42,637 nt of DNA from Bacillus sp. JCM 19041 (GCA_001310375.1 BAXC01000034.1:1-42637), one strand, 5' to 3'. Positions 16,979 through 26,099 are shown, numbered from the stretch's first letter. Notes: generated from the sequence alone by a model not told the origin. Translations and numbers: made by a program.

Positions 16979-17427
16979 GTGTTGATTTAAATCAAACACA
17001 TGAAATCAAAATGGACCAATTACTTGATATTTTACCACAACGGTATCCAATGATCATGGTTGATAAGGTAACTTATCTTGATGAAAAAAAAATCATTGCT
17101 CTCAAAAACGTTAGCGGAAATGAACCTTGCTTTTTAGGACATTTTCCTAATAAGAAGGTATTTCCTGGTGTGTTGCTAACTGAAGCGATCGCTCAGGCCA
17201 GCATTGTTTTACTACAGCAAGGAACTCAATTAGATGAGGGGTGTACACCTGTTATTTACCATACGAATATAAAGTTTAAGCATATGGTCCTTCCTGGAGA
17301 TCAATTAAAGATTGAGGCAGACTTTCAGAAAAAAGTAGGGAATTCTGCGATTGTTAATGCGTCAGTCTACGTAGAAGATATTTTGGTTGCGTCGGGTAAT
17401 TTAACATTCACAATCACTGAACTATAA
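16975..17427 (+). CDS. FabZ-like 3-hydroxyacyl-ACP dehydratase
   Basis: A 150-residue single hot-dog domain. The catalytic His56 lies in GHFPNKKVFPG and Glu70 in LLTEAIAQA, matching FabZ numbering and context. LPQRYPMIMVDKV and GNEPCF are further FabZ marks. It would dehydrate 3-hydroxyacyl-ACP to trans-2-enoyl-ACP. With no enoyl reductase in the operon, double bonds could stay in the chain and yield a polyene, or the housekeeping FabI could reduce them. It is translationally coupled to the ACP. Confidence 0.9.
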   Translation: MSVDLNQTHEIKMDQLLDILPQRYPMIMVDKVTYLDEKKIIALKNVSGNEPCFLGHFPNKKVFPGVLLTEAIAQASIVLLQQGTQLDEGCTPVIYHTNIKFKHMVLPGDQLKIEADFQKKVGNSAIVNASVYVEDILVASGNLTFTITEL

Positions 17428-17447
17428 AATGGGAAGGGGTTAATAAA

Positions 17448-18637
17448 TTGAAAAGAGTAGTCGTAACAGGAATTGGAGTAACCTCTTCGATAGGAATAGG
17501 AGTGAATGAATTTTGGGAAGCTTGTCTGAATGGTAAGTCTGGGATAACAAAAATTCAAAAAGAAGGGTTAGAGCTTCTTGAACCCAAATATGGCGGTCAA
17601 ATTCATGATTTTGAGCTAGTCAGTCGGTTTTCAAAAATAATTATAGAGAAATAGGGAGAGTTCACAACTACTCATATCTAGTGTACGTCAAGCAATAGAG
17701 AATTCGGGGTTACATGTGGATGACTATCAAAAAGGGGACTTCTTTGTAGGAACAACAATGGGTGAAGTCACGGTAGAAAAAACAAATGATGATTTGCATC
17801 ATGGTCGAAAAAGCATAGATGCGTATTTAGAACAGAATGATTTAAAGAATATGTTGGTTTATGCTGCTAGAGAGTTTTCCCTACAAGGTACACTTCTTTA
17901 ATTACAAATGCTTGTGCTGCTGGGAATTATGCATTAATTCAAGCATATGACCAAATTAAAAGAGGGCGGTCAAAAATTGCCTTTTCCGCAGGAACGGACC
18001 CGTTTTCGACGGTCGCTTATTATGGTTTCAATCGTCTCAAAGCAATATCTCCAGACAAGTGCCGGCCTTTTGATAAGAATAGAAAAGGGATGCAAGTAGC
18101 TGAAGGCTCGGCTTGTCTGATTTTAGAAGAATTGGAGCACGCAATAAACAGAGGTGCATGTATTTATGCTGAAATTGGAGGGTATGGTGTGAGTTGTGAT
18201 GCACACCATATTACTTCTCCTCATCCCGAATCGAACGGCATTATTCGCGCAACGACAAATGCTCTTAACGCTGCGGGTGTTCGGTCAGAAGAGGTTGATT
18301 ATATTAGTGCTCACGGAACAGGAACGAGTGCCAATGATCGATAGAATCGAATGCTATTAACCGTATCTTTGGTGTGGAGACACCGACAAGTTCAATTAAA
18401 TCCATGTTAGGGCATACGATGGGGGCCGCAAGTTCAATTGAAAGTGCAGTTAGTTGTCTAGCCATTAGAGACAATGTTGCCCCACCTACAATAAACTTTG
18501 AAACACCAGATGATGAGTGTCCAATTGATTGCATACCGAACGAGGCACGAGAGTTTGAGATTAATACGGTAATAAATAATTCTTATGCGTTTGGTGGAAC
18601 GAATGCAAGTGTATTGTTTAAGCAATATCAATTATAA
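17448..18637 (+). CDS. Ketosynthase of FabF type, KS-alpha (three frameshifts)
   Basis: From TTG 17448 behind GGAAGGGG, four pieces in changing frames join into about 396 residues of a 3-oxoacyl-ACP synthase II-like enzyme. All catalytic residues are present: Cys in LITNACAAGNYA (codon 17913-17915), His in SAHGTGTSANDR, and the Lys/His pair in IKSMLGHTMGA. The C-terminus NNSYAFGGTNASVLF is typical. Frame changes fall near 17640, 17890 and 18345. Because no catalytic residue is lost, sequencing errors are more likely than decay. The enzyme extends the acyl chain with malonyl-ACP, probably as a heterodimer with the next gene product. Confidence 0.87.
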
Positions 18638-18652
18638 GGAGGAGGGATCGGG

Positions 18653-19678
18653 TTGAAAGAACAAGTAGTGATTAAAGGAATCGGTTGCATTACACCTTGG
18701 GGAGACATAGTCGAAGATGTTATTCGAAATGATAAGGAAAGAAGTATGGATACTAATCTAGTAAAGGATTTCGATTTACAAAAGTATGTAAAAAGAAAGG
18801 GGCTTAGAACGTTACCCAAATCGACAAAAATGGCCATAGCATCTACTGAATTGGCACTTAAAGATTTAGATGTATTGGGCATTAAGGAGGTACCAAAAGA
18901 ACGGATTGGCGTCTTTGTTGGAACCTCTTTGAGCTATGTTAATAATATCCAAGAATTCCTGGAACCAACTTATGAGAAAAATGCTAATTCTGTAAGCCCA
19001 ATTAAATTCCCGAATACAGTCCTAAATAATATTTCAGGCTGGGTATCTATTGTCTTTGGAATCGAGGGAATTAATAGTACAGTTAATAATGGAACTATGT
19101 CTGGAGTTGATGCACTCATTCAGGCACAGAGCTACTTAGAAAGTAACGTGATAGATCGTGCTATTGTTATTACAGTCGACGATATAGATAAAGCTATTGT
19201 TCACAATAAAAATAATAGGGAACGTCAGGATCGAGTAATAACAGAATCTTCAATTACTTTTATTTTGGAGAAGTCTCATACATTAGAAGGTAGTTATGGG
19301 CTAATTAAGAATGTAGAAGCATGGATGAATCCATATGATTCTATCGAAAGGTTGCAAACTGTCATTTCGAATAGACTTCGAGATAACTCTTCAATTGAGC
19401 ACATTTTCTTGGGTTCAGAGAATGGATTTGATGCAACTATTGAGATGCAGTTAAATGCGCGTTATCAAAAAGAAATAACAAAAACATCCGATTTCTTAGG
19501 TGATGCCCTTTCACCGTCAGCGTTTTATAAAATCATGATTGCCCTTTTTTCTAGTCAGAATTCGCTTATTATCGAAACGAACAATATGGGGAATCAAGGT
19601 GTATTTGAAGTAGAAAGTGTAGTTGTTACAGAACGAAAAGAGATCATACAAGAAAGAAAGGAGCTTAGTTTAATTTGA
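18653..19678 (+). CDS. Catalytically inactive ketosynthase homologue, chain-length-factor-like (KS-beta)
   Basis: The 341-residue protein starts at TTG 18653 behind AAGGAGGAGG. The N-terminal half resembles ketosynthases: VVIKGIGCITPWG, then RIGVFVGTS. The nucleophile position reads VNNGTMSGVDAL, with no cysteine, and the HGTGT and KSM-GH motifs are missing altogether. It is about 55-70 residues shorter than an active KAS II. A KS followed at once by a Cys-less partner is the layout of type II polyketide systems, where the second protein sets chain length. It overlaps the ketoreductase start. Confidence 0.8.
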   Translation: MKEQVVIKGIGCITPWGDIVEDVIRNDKERSMDTNLVKDFDLQKYVKRKGLRTLPKSTKMAIASTELALKDLDVLGIKEVPKERIGVFVGTSLSYVNNIQEFLEPTYEKNANSVSPIKFPNTVLNNISGWVSIVFGIEGINSTVNNGTMSGVDALIQAQSYLESNVIDRAIVITVDDIDKAIVHNKNNRERQDRVITESSITFILEKSHTLEGSYGLIKNVEAWMNPYDSIERLQTVISNRLRDNSSIEHIFLGSENGFDATIEMQLNARYQKEITKTSDFLGDALSPSAFYKIMIALFSSQNSLIIETNNMGNQGVFEVESVVVTERKEIIQERKELSLI

Positions 19679-20387
19679 ATAGAGTGGCGCTCATTACAGG
19701 TGGATCTAAAGGGATCGGTGAAGGTATTGTCCGAGATTTTGCAGCAAGGGGCTGGATCGTGCATTTTACTTATCATAGTAGTCATGAGAAAGCGGCTAGT
19801 TTAGAAAGTGAATATTCGAATGTTTTTTCCCATCAAGCTGATGTTACTGATTATCAAACGGCAAAGACAATCGTAAAAACGGTCATCAATCAGCACGGAA
19901 AAATTGACTGTTTAATTAATAATGCTGGAATCACAAAAGACAAAACGATTGGATTTATGAATGAATCCAATTGGAGAGATGTTATTGAAACGAATCTTAC
20001 GGGTAATTTTAATTACTCAAAATTTGTAAGCAAAGAAATGATGAAACAAAAATCAGGCTCAATTATTAATATTGCTTCTATCTCTGGAATTATTGGTATT
20101 CCTGGGCAGTCGAATTATGCAGCATCAAAGGCCGGGATTATTACAATGACTAGAACGATAGCGAAAGAACTTGGGCCATTTAACATAAAAGTGAATGTAG
20201 TAAGCCAGGTTTCATTGAAACGGCTATGACGGATGGAGTAAATTATCAAGACATGATCGAACGTTCCCCTTTAAAAAGGGTAGGGCAGATTGATGATATT
20301 TCCGGAGTGGTCCATTTTCTCACTACACCTGAAGCAAATTATATTACGGGTCAAAATCTAATAGTGGATGGAGGACTTTCTATATAA
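19675..20387 (+). CDS. FabG-like 3-ketoacyl-ACP reductase (one frameshift)
   Basis: The start is TTG 19675, overlapping the previous stop, behind AAAGGAGCT. The SDR motifs are TGGSKGIG at the N-terminus, NNAG near residue 82, N107, S135 in IASISG, and Y148/K152 in NYAASKAG. The first frame breaks near 20203 in the segment after KVNVV; the natural continuation PGFIETAMTDGV runs to VDGGLSI and TAA 20385-20387, giving about 237 residues, normal for FabG. It reduces 3-ketoacyl-ACP with NADPH in the cluster's elongation cycle. Its stop shares one base with the next ATG. Confidence 0.9.
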
Positions 20388-21469
20388 TGAATATCTCTGT
20401 ATTCAAACGTTATGAAGAGATAGATGAAGGATTTCGCCTAAAAGTAGAAAGTAAATTCCTCAGGACGAGTGAATATTCGAAAGAATGGTTTCTTTTTCTA
20501 GAGGAAAATTTGTTGGGGTATGAACCACTCTATTTTATCGGTGGGGAAAAAAATGATGTAGACTTTTTTAGTACCGGGTTTATCGCAAGAAAATTAAACG
20601 TCACAAGCTATTTAAGTAATAAGCCAAAAGCCATGTTTGATTGGTTAGATAAGTATTTATTTAATCCTTTGAAGTTTAATGTGGTGTTTATAAAAAATCC
20701 TTTATCAAATTTTGAGGGTATTCATAGCTCAAAACAGGATCAATTGAGCGAGTTTATAGGTGGATGTAAAGATTATATCTATAATGTCTTGAAATTTGAT
20801 TCTATTTTTATTGGGAATGTAGGCGATAGAAAGCTAAACGATGGGATAAGTGATGCTGCGTTTATTAAGATTCCTTACTACCCCAACACTTTATTAAGTA
20901 CAGATTTTAATTCTTTTGATGACTATTTATTGTCTGTAAAGAAAAAGAAGCGGTGGGATATTAAGAATAAAATAAAATCATTGCATCAATACGAGGCATC
21001 TATTGAAGTGGTTGACAGTATTAATCATCAAGAATCAGAAAGGGTTTTTGAATTATATAATAATACAGCGGAACGGGGAGATGCTTCTCCATATCCAATT
21101 ATTTATTCAAAATCAAGCTTTGGGCAATGGGATGGAATGGGAGAAAGTTACAAGTGGATTTTAGTTAAATTCCAATCGGAAATTATCGCTTTTGCCATGG
21201 TCGTAAGAGAAGGAGATAGTTTGTTATTCAAACATGTAGGCATGGATTACGAACACTCTACTCAGTGCTTCGCTTATTTTAACCTTTATTATGAAGCGAT
21301 ACGTCTGGCGATCCAAGAAAACGTAAAATCAATGTATTGTGGGCCGACAACATATGATACGAAGAAAAGTCTCGGTTGCCAACTCGTTGAATTAAATGCG
21401 TACTTGTCGGTTAAAAACTTTTTCTTAGAAAAAGCAATGGGGAAAGTATTAACAAAAGCATTTGAATAA
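20387..21469 (+). CDS. FemAB/BioF2-type acyltransferase-like protein
   Basis: A 360-residue protein. The second half looks like a GNAT-fold acyltransferase of the FemAB-like or Acetyltransf_6 group: a basic VKKKKRWDIKNKIKSL helix, then FAMVVREGDSLLFKHVGMDYEH, and a CGPTTYDTKKSLGC segment near the end. The first half has no motif I recognise. Proteins of this type join acyl or aminoacyl groups to amines. With the FeeM-like first gene, the operon would hold two transferases, which suggests two tailoring steps on one product. The start is ATG 20387, sharing a base with the previous stop. Confidence 0.6.
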   Translation: MNISVFKRYEEIDEGFRLKVESKFLRTSEYSKEWFLFLEENLLGYEPLYFIGGEKNDVDFFSTGFIARKLNVTSYLSNKPKAMFDWLDKYLFNPLKFNVVFIKNPLSNFEGIHSSKQDQLSEFIGGCKDYIYNVLKFDSIFIGNVGDRKLNDGISDAAFIKIPYYPNTLLSTDFNSFDDYLLSVKKKKRWDIKNKIKSLHQYEASIEVVDSINHQESERVFELYNNTAERGDASPYPIIYSKSSFGQWDGMGESYKWILVKFQSEIIAFAMVVREGDSLLFKHVGMDYEHSTQCFAYFNLYYEAIRLAIQENVKSMYCGPTTYDTKKSLGCQLVELNAYLSVKNFFLEKAMGKVLTKAFE

Positions 21470-21495
21470 GAGTATTAAGTGGAGAGGATGTTGGT

Positions 21496-22635
21496 ATGAA
21501 ACGGCTGTTATATATTGTATTTATGTTCAACTTTCTGTTTAGTCTGTTAACAGCTATTTTACCCTTATTAGTGTTTGACATAACGAACTCTGCAGCAACT
21601 TCTGGGTATGTACTATCTACGTTTATGATTGCTCTTTTGGGGACGAGAATATTCTTGCTGACACATGAAATTGACGATTACTTGCTTTTAAAGGTCGGAT
21701 TAACAGCATATTGTTTGGGTTTTTTGCTACTCTTAGTAAACGCCACAGCAATAGCCATGTTTTATTTTGGGGCTGTCATGTTTGGCATAGGAGTAGGGAT
21801 CGTTGCTCCCGTACTCATTACAATCATAACCGGTTTAAGTCAACGACCCAATGCTGCAGTCGGATGGCATAATTCATTTTTAGGTGTGGCATCTGCGTTC
21901 GCCCCAATATTGGGTGTTTCACTCTTTTATTCCATTGATAATCGAGGTTTTTTATATCTGATTTTGACTGTCTTATCTATAACAACACTTGGTTTAGCAG
22001 TCTTCATAAGAAGAACAGGAGATAAAAAACGGTTTAAAAAGACAAAGATAAATGGAGAAGCTTTTAGCAAAGAGTACATTCCTAGTTACATGGTCTTTTT
22101 ATTAACATCGATTAGTTACGGTGCCGTTATTGCTTTTTCTCCTATATTTTTTGAAATGGTCGGTTTAAGAGTAGATGTATTTTACTTCTTTTTCTGGAGC
22201 TTTTTTATCGTTGCTCAACTTAGCATGTTAAAGATTAAGGAGAAGGTAGCAGAGATAAAACTTTTGAATATAAGTATATTTCTTATTTTTGCAAGCTCAC
22301 TTTCAATTGTTTTCACAACGAATTATGTCATTTTGATCGTTACGGCAATTGTATTTGGTTTCTCTTATGGAGGGATTATGAATTTATTTTATAATCGCAT
22401 TGCCATTGTAAAAGAGAGTAAAGCGAAAAGCGATGCCTACAGCATATTTGGTTTAATGTCTTACTTAGGTGTAGGGCTAGGTTCAATGCTTTTAAGCCCA
22501 ATAGCTAATCATTCTTTAGCGGTTCTTTTCATTATATCTTCTTTGTTTCCTTTATTAGGTGTACTAATTAATATGCTAGTAGACAAGAAAAATAAGATGA
22601 AAATGGTCACCAGTAAACAAGGAAAGATCGGATGA
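21496..22635 (+). CDS. MFS transporter, likely product exporter
   Basis: A 379-residue membrane protein with about 12 hydrophobic helices in two blocks. A central charged loop (RRTGDKKRFKKTKINGEAF) lies near residue 180. MFS-like glycine-rich helices such as MFGIGVGIVAPVLITIITG are visible. ATG 21496 follows GGAGAGG. It overlaps the AcpS gene by an ATGA. Its place inside the operon implies export of the lipid-like product or self-protection. The direction of transport is inferred. Confidence 0.82.
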   Translation: MKRLLYIVFMFNFLFSLLTAILPLLVFDITNSAATSGYVLSTFMIALLGTRIFLLTHEIDDYLLLKVGLTAYCLGFLLLLVNATAIAMFYFGAVMFGIGVGIVAPVLITIITGLSQRPNAAVGWHNSFLGVASAFAPILGVSLFYSIDNRGFLYLILTVLSITTLGLAVFIRRTGDKKRFKKTKINGEAFSKEYIPSYMVFLLTSISYGAVIAFSPIFFEMVGLRVDVFYFFFWSFFIVAQLSMLKIKEKVAEIKLLNISIFLIFASSLSIVFTTNYVILIVTAIVFGFSYGGIMNLFYNRIAIVKESKAKSDAYSIFGLMSYLGVGLGSMLLSPIANHSLAVLFIISSLFPLLGVLINMLVDKKNKMKMVTSKQGKIG

Positions 22636-23012
22636 TTTATGGTACAGGATTAGATATTGTGGAACATAGTAGTGTGGAAAAAATAATAAAAAAGGGAACC
22701 TTTCAAGCTTTTAAAAGGAAATGGTTCTCTGAACAGGAGCTTTATCTAATAGAAACAGCTTCAAATCAAATGAAACAATTTTCAATACTGTTTAGTATTA
22801 AAGAAGCTTTTATAAAAGCTTCAAATGGTGAAGCAAAATTAAAGGATACAAGAAAGATAAACATTGTAAAACGGCATGGCAATTATCTAATAGTGGGTTT
22901 TTATGAAGAATTTTTAAAGGATAAGAGATATAGTATAGTGGTTTCTCAGAATAACGTATTTACCATTTCTTCTATGTGCATTTTCCAAAGAGAAGGGAGT
23001 TTATATGAATAA
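22632..23012 (+). CDS. AcpS-type 4'-phosphopantetheinyl transferase
   Basis: A 126-residue protein with the two AcpS signatures at their normal positions: GTGLDIVE with metal-binding D8, and FSIKEAFIKAS with E58. It transfers phosphopantetheine from CoA to Ser39 of the cluster's ACP. A dedicated copy is unusual because the housekeeping acpS usually serves all ACPs. It overlaps the MFS gene by four bases and the FAD enzyme by eight, so it belongs firmly to the operon. Confidence 0.87.
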   Translation: MIYGTGLDIVEHSSVEKIIKKGTFQAFKRKWFSEQELYLIETASNQMKQFSILFSIKEAFIKASNGEAKLKDTRKINIVKRHGNYLIVGFYEEFLKDKRYSIVVSQNNVFTISSMCIFQREGSLYE

Positions 23013-24491
23013 AAAAGATGGCCAAAATTATGATGTGGTTATTATAGGTGGTGGTCTTTCAGGGTTAACAGCGGCTGCGTTATTAACCCAGAAAGGAATG
23101 AGCGTGTTGGTATTAGAGCAACATTATTTCTTAGGAGGGTGTGCACACACATTTAGGCGGAAAAATATATATTTGATACAGCAATTCATGTCATTGGCGG
23201 TGCGGAAGAAGGTGGAGAGATTGATAACTTGTATACTCAATTAGGTATAAGAGATCAAATTGAATTTCTTCCTGTTGACCCTCTAATTAACCTATGTATA
23301 GATAAACGTTTCTACGCCATACCAGCTAATTTACAGAGTTTAGGTCGATTAATGGGTAAATGGTTCCCGGAGGATTCAAAAGCTGTTAAAGAAGTTCTAG
23401 ATGAAATAGTATATATAGGGAGTTTAAAGGGGAATTTTACGTTTGAAGACTTAAAGAAAATAAGCGAGTTAGAAAGGTTAAGTTATAAAGACTACTTATC
23501 TAATCGATTTAATCATCCTCACTGCGAAAAGATCTTGAGTAGTTTACTATTATTTGCTGGATCGTCAATTGATGAACTGTCTACATTCAAAATGATGAAT
23601 ATTATGGCGAGTTATCATGGAGGAGGGTTTTATCCTAAAGGAAGTTCACAGCAATTGAGTCATTGTTTGCGCGATTATATTTTGCAGAATGGAGGAGATA
23701 TAAAAGTAAAGCGCACGATTAAACGGATAGATATCCAAAGCAATCAAGTAAAGGGTGTAGTAGATCACAAAGGTCATTATGTTAAAACACAATCCGTTAT
23801 ATCGAGTGCAAGCTTTCCAGTAACAATGAACATGTTAAACAATGAGAAGGTTAAGCAAGGGGAATTGAATAAAAAACAACTAAAGAAGTTAAAACCATCA
23901 AACTCAGCCGTGGTATTATTCACTGTTATTAAGAACGAAGATTTGCCTGATCGATTAGCACATGAGACAGTGTTCTTTTCTGAAGAAAATATATATTCAG
24001 AAAAGAGGATGTTGTTTAATCCAGAAAATACGGAAGTAGACCCTGTTATCTCCATAAGTTGCCCATCCTTAGCAGATGCAGATCTAGCACCTACAGGATA
24101 CAGCATAGTGACATTTATGTCATTATGTCATGCTGAAACAGTTGAGTCTATTCGAGATCATAAAGGGAAAGAGTACATTCTAGAAAAATTTTTAAGCGTT
24201 CTAGAAAAAAAGATACCAGATCTTCGAATGAAGTTAGTCTATCATGAGTTTTCAACACCAAGTACGATAGAAAGATTTACTTTTAATCCTGACGGGGCTG
24301 TTTACGGTTGGAAGAAAACGGTGAGTCAGCAAGGAATGGCATCAATTGGTTCTAAAGTTTCGATAGAAGGATTGTATTTTACTGGACATTGGTCACAAGA
24401 TGCTCATGGGGCATATGGAGTTATGCGATCGGGTAGAAAAACAGCAGAACAATTATTAAATTCCAACATTCAGATAGGAGTGAGTTCATAA
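23005..24491 (+). CDS. CrtI/retinol-saturase-like FAD-dependent oxidoreductase (one frameshift)
   Basis: From ATG 23005 the N-terminus shows the FAD dinucleotide fold VVIIGGGLSGLTAAALLTQKG and, 20 residues later, LEQHYFLGGCAHTF. The frame breaks near 23168 (one T appears missing in TATATTTGATAC) and resumes as FDTAIHVIGGAEEGG, giving about 495 residues. The C-terminal GLYFTGHWSQDAHGAYGVMRSGRKTAEQLL is typical of phytoene desaturase, CrtISO and RetSat relatives, which desaturate, isomerise or saturate conjugated polyenes. There are no carotenoid genes nearby, so I infer that it acts on the acyl chain made by this cluster. Confidence 0.82.
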
Positions 24492-24701
24492 TGAGAAATA
24501 AACGTTTAATCTCTTTTGGTTTATTGCTATTAGTAACTGGTGGTATTTCAAAAAAACGAGCGAGAAGAACTTATATACCAATTAAAGTTAGGTAGAAAAA
24601 TGAAGCTCTTTGAGGATACATTCGAAACGCTCCTTTTTGGGGACAAAATCATTGGATTCCCCAGAAGAGCCTTCATTGCTAATCTTTGTTCAAGAGCTTG
24701 A
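24491..24701 (+). CDS. Small membrane protein ending the operon (probable frameshift)
   Basis: ATG 24491 shares a base with the previous stop (TAATG) and follows AGGAG. The product begins MRNKRLISFGLLLLVTGGIS, a single membrane helix or signal. In the raw frame it stops after 34 residues. Removing one A from the A7 run near 24552 continues it as ELIYQLKLGRKMKLFEDTF to RAFIANLCSRA, about 69 residues. I do not recognise the family. The tight coupling suggests it belongs to the pathway. Confidence 0.45.
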
Positions 24702-24747
24702 AAACCGAAAGAATTAAAAAGAACAAATAGTATATTCATCAATCAAG

Positions 24748-24784
24748 GCGCGATTCTGTAATAACAGGGTTGCGCTCTTTTTTT
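24748..24784 (+). terminator. Terminator of the biosynthetic operon
   Basis: GCGCGATTCTGT pairs with ACAGGGTTGCGC around AATA (with G-T and internal mismatches), and CTCTTTTTTT follows. It marks the end of an operon of 11 genes. Confidence 0.8.
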
Positions 24785-24968
24785 GATAATAGCAGGTTGA
24801 GAATTGAATAAAGAATCGTCCGTTCTGTATTGTGATTAGGTAGAGCGATAGATTTTCCTCATTTATCTTTCCAGGGGTGCAAAACCATCCGTAAACGTAT
24901 ACTATTATCTAGAGAAGATTAAATATTTGTTTAATCTGACAATACCTATCGTGAAAGGAATTGATCCT

Positions 24969-25946
24969 ATGCATCTGGATAGAAGCGCTTATGTTGAAAT
25001 CATTGATCCATTAGTGAAAGCGTTAAACGATAACTATGTATTTCCTGATGTCGCAAAGGAAATGGGGGAAATGCTAGAGATAAAGGTATCAAAAAACGAA
25101 TATGAAAAAGTTAGAACAGTGGAAGAGCTTTGTGAAGTACTTACAATTGATCTTAGGAAAATAAGTAAAGATAAACATTTAAAGTTGAAATATTCACAAA
25201 TCGAGAAGTCTGTGGATCAAAAGGAAAGCGAGATTGAACAAAAAGAAGAGTACTTGCTGAGTTCCAAGGTTGATAATTATGGTTTTTATAAGGTTGAGCG
25301 TCTTTTTGGGAACATTGGTTATATTGATCTTCGAGAATTTCATGACCCTGCGGTTGCTGCAGAAACAGGGGCAAATGCAATGGGATTAGTAGCTAATACA
25401 GAGGCACTCATTTTTGATCTGCGAAATAATGGGGGCGGGGATCCAAATATGGTGGCATTTTTGACAAGCTATTTATTAGATTCCGAACCTGTTCATTTAA
25501 ACAGTTTTTATTATAGACCGGATGATGATTTCAAACAATTCTGGACGGTGCCTGTTCTTTCAGCCAAGCGTTACGTCGATAAGCCAGTTTATATTTTGAC
25601 AAGCAATTATACATTTTCTGGTGCTGAAGAGTTTTCCTATAACTTGAAACAGTTAAAACGGGCAACCATTATAGGGGAAGTTACCGGTGGAGGGGCGAAC
25701 CCAGGTTTTATTCACCAACTCACAAAACATGTGAGTGTATTTATTCCTAATGGACGTGCGATCAATCCGATCACCCAAACAAATTGGGAGGGAGTAGGAG
25801 TGCAACCGGATATCGAGACAAGCAAGGATGGAGCATTTGGAGTAGCTTACAAAAAAGCCCTTCACCATGTAATTGATCAGTATCAAGGCAGTAGATATTA
25901 TGGTTTTTTGGTACAAGAAGCTCAGAAGGAACTGACGAAAATGTAG
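24969..25946 (+). CDS. S41-family peptidase (IRBP/tail-specific protease-like)
   Basis: About 325 residues from ATG 24969, which has AAAGGA at the right distance; an in-frame TTG at 24927 is less likely. The protein has an N-terminal helical domain and then the S41 core: GYIDLREFHDP, LIFDLRNNGGGDPN, and the catalytic-serine segment TSNYTFSGAEEF with Lys a few residues later (LKQLKRATIIGE). PNGRAINPIT...WEGVGVQPDIE is typical of the family. There is no signal peptide, so it may be cytoplasmic. It follows the biosynthetic operon but has its own terminator on both sides. Confidence 0.85.
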   Translation: MHLDRSAYVEIIDPLVKALNDNYVFPDVAKEMGEMLEIKVSKNEYEKVRTVEELCEVLTIDLRKISKDKHLKLKYSQIEKSVDQKESEIEQKEEYLLSSKVDNYGFYKVERLFGNIGYIDLREFHDPAVAAETGANAMGLVANTEALIFDLRNNGGGDPNMVAFLTSYLLDSEPVHLNSFYYRPDDDFKQFWTVPVLSAKRYVDKPVYILTSNYTFSGAEEFSYNLKQLKRATIIGEVTGGGANPGFIHQLTKHVSVFIPNGRAINPITQTNWEGVGVQPDIETSKDGAFGVAYKKALHHVIDQYQGSRYYGFLVQEAQKELTKM

Positions 25947-26099
25947 CGATATGAGATTTACAAAACAGTAAACAATAATGATTGATTAACCAAACGTTTA
26001 AACGATGATCTTAAGCAAACGGAGCGCTTTAATGGAATAAAGGTTTTAAGAGTTATTTTTCACCTAATGGATACATTTCTTGATATTAGTTTCAATATT

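Noticed and set aside
16168-24491. Reading the operon as ordinary primary fatty acid synthesis
   Set aside because: FabH, FabD and FabI are absent, while a Cys-less KS partner, two acyltransferases, an exporter and a polyene-type oxidoreductase are present.
24927-24968. TTG-initiated extension of the S41 peptidase
   Set aside because: No ribosome site precedes the TTG, whereas ATG 24969 has AAAGGA at good spacing.
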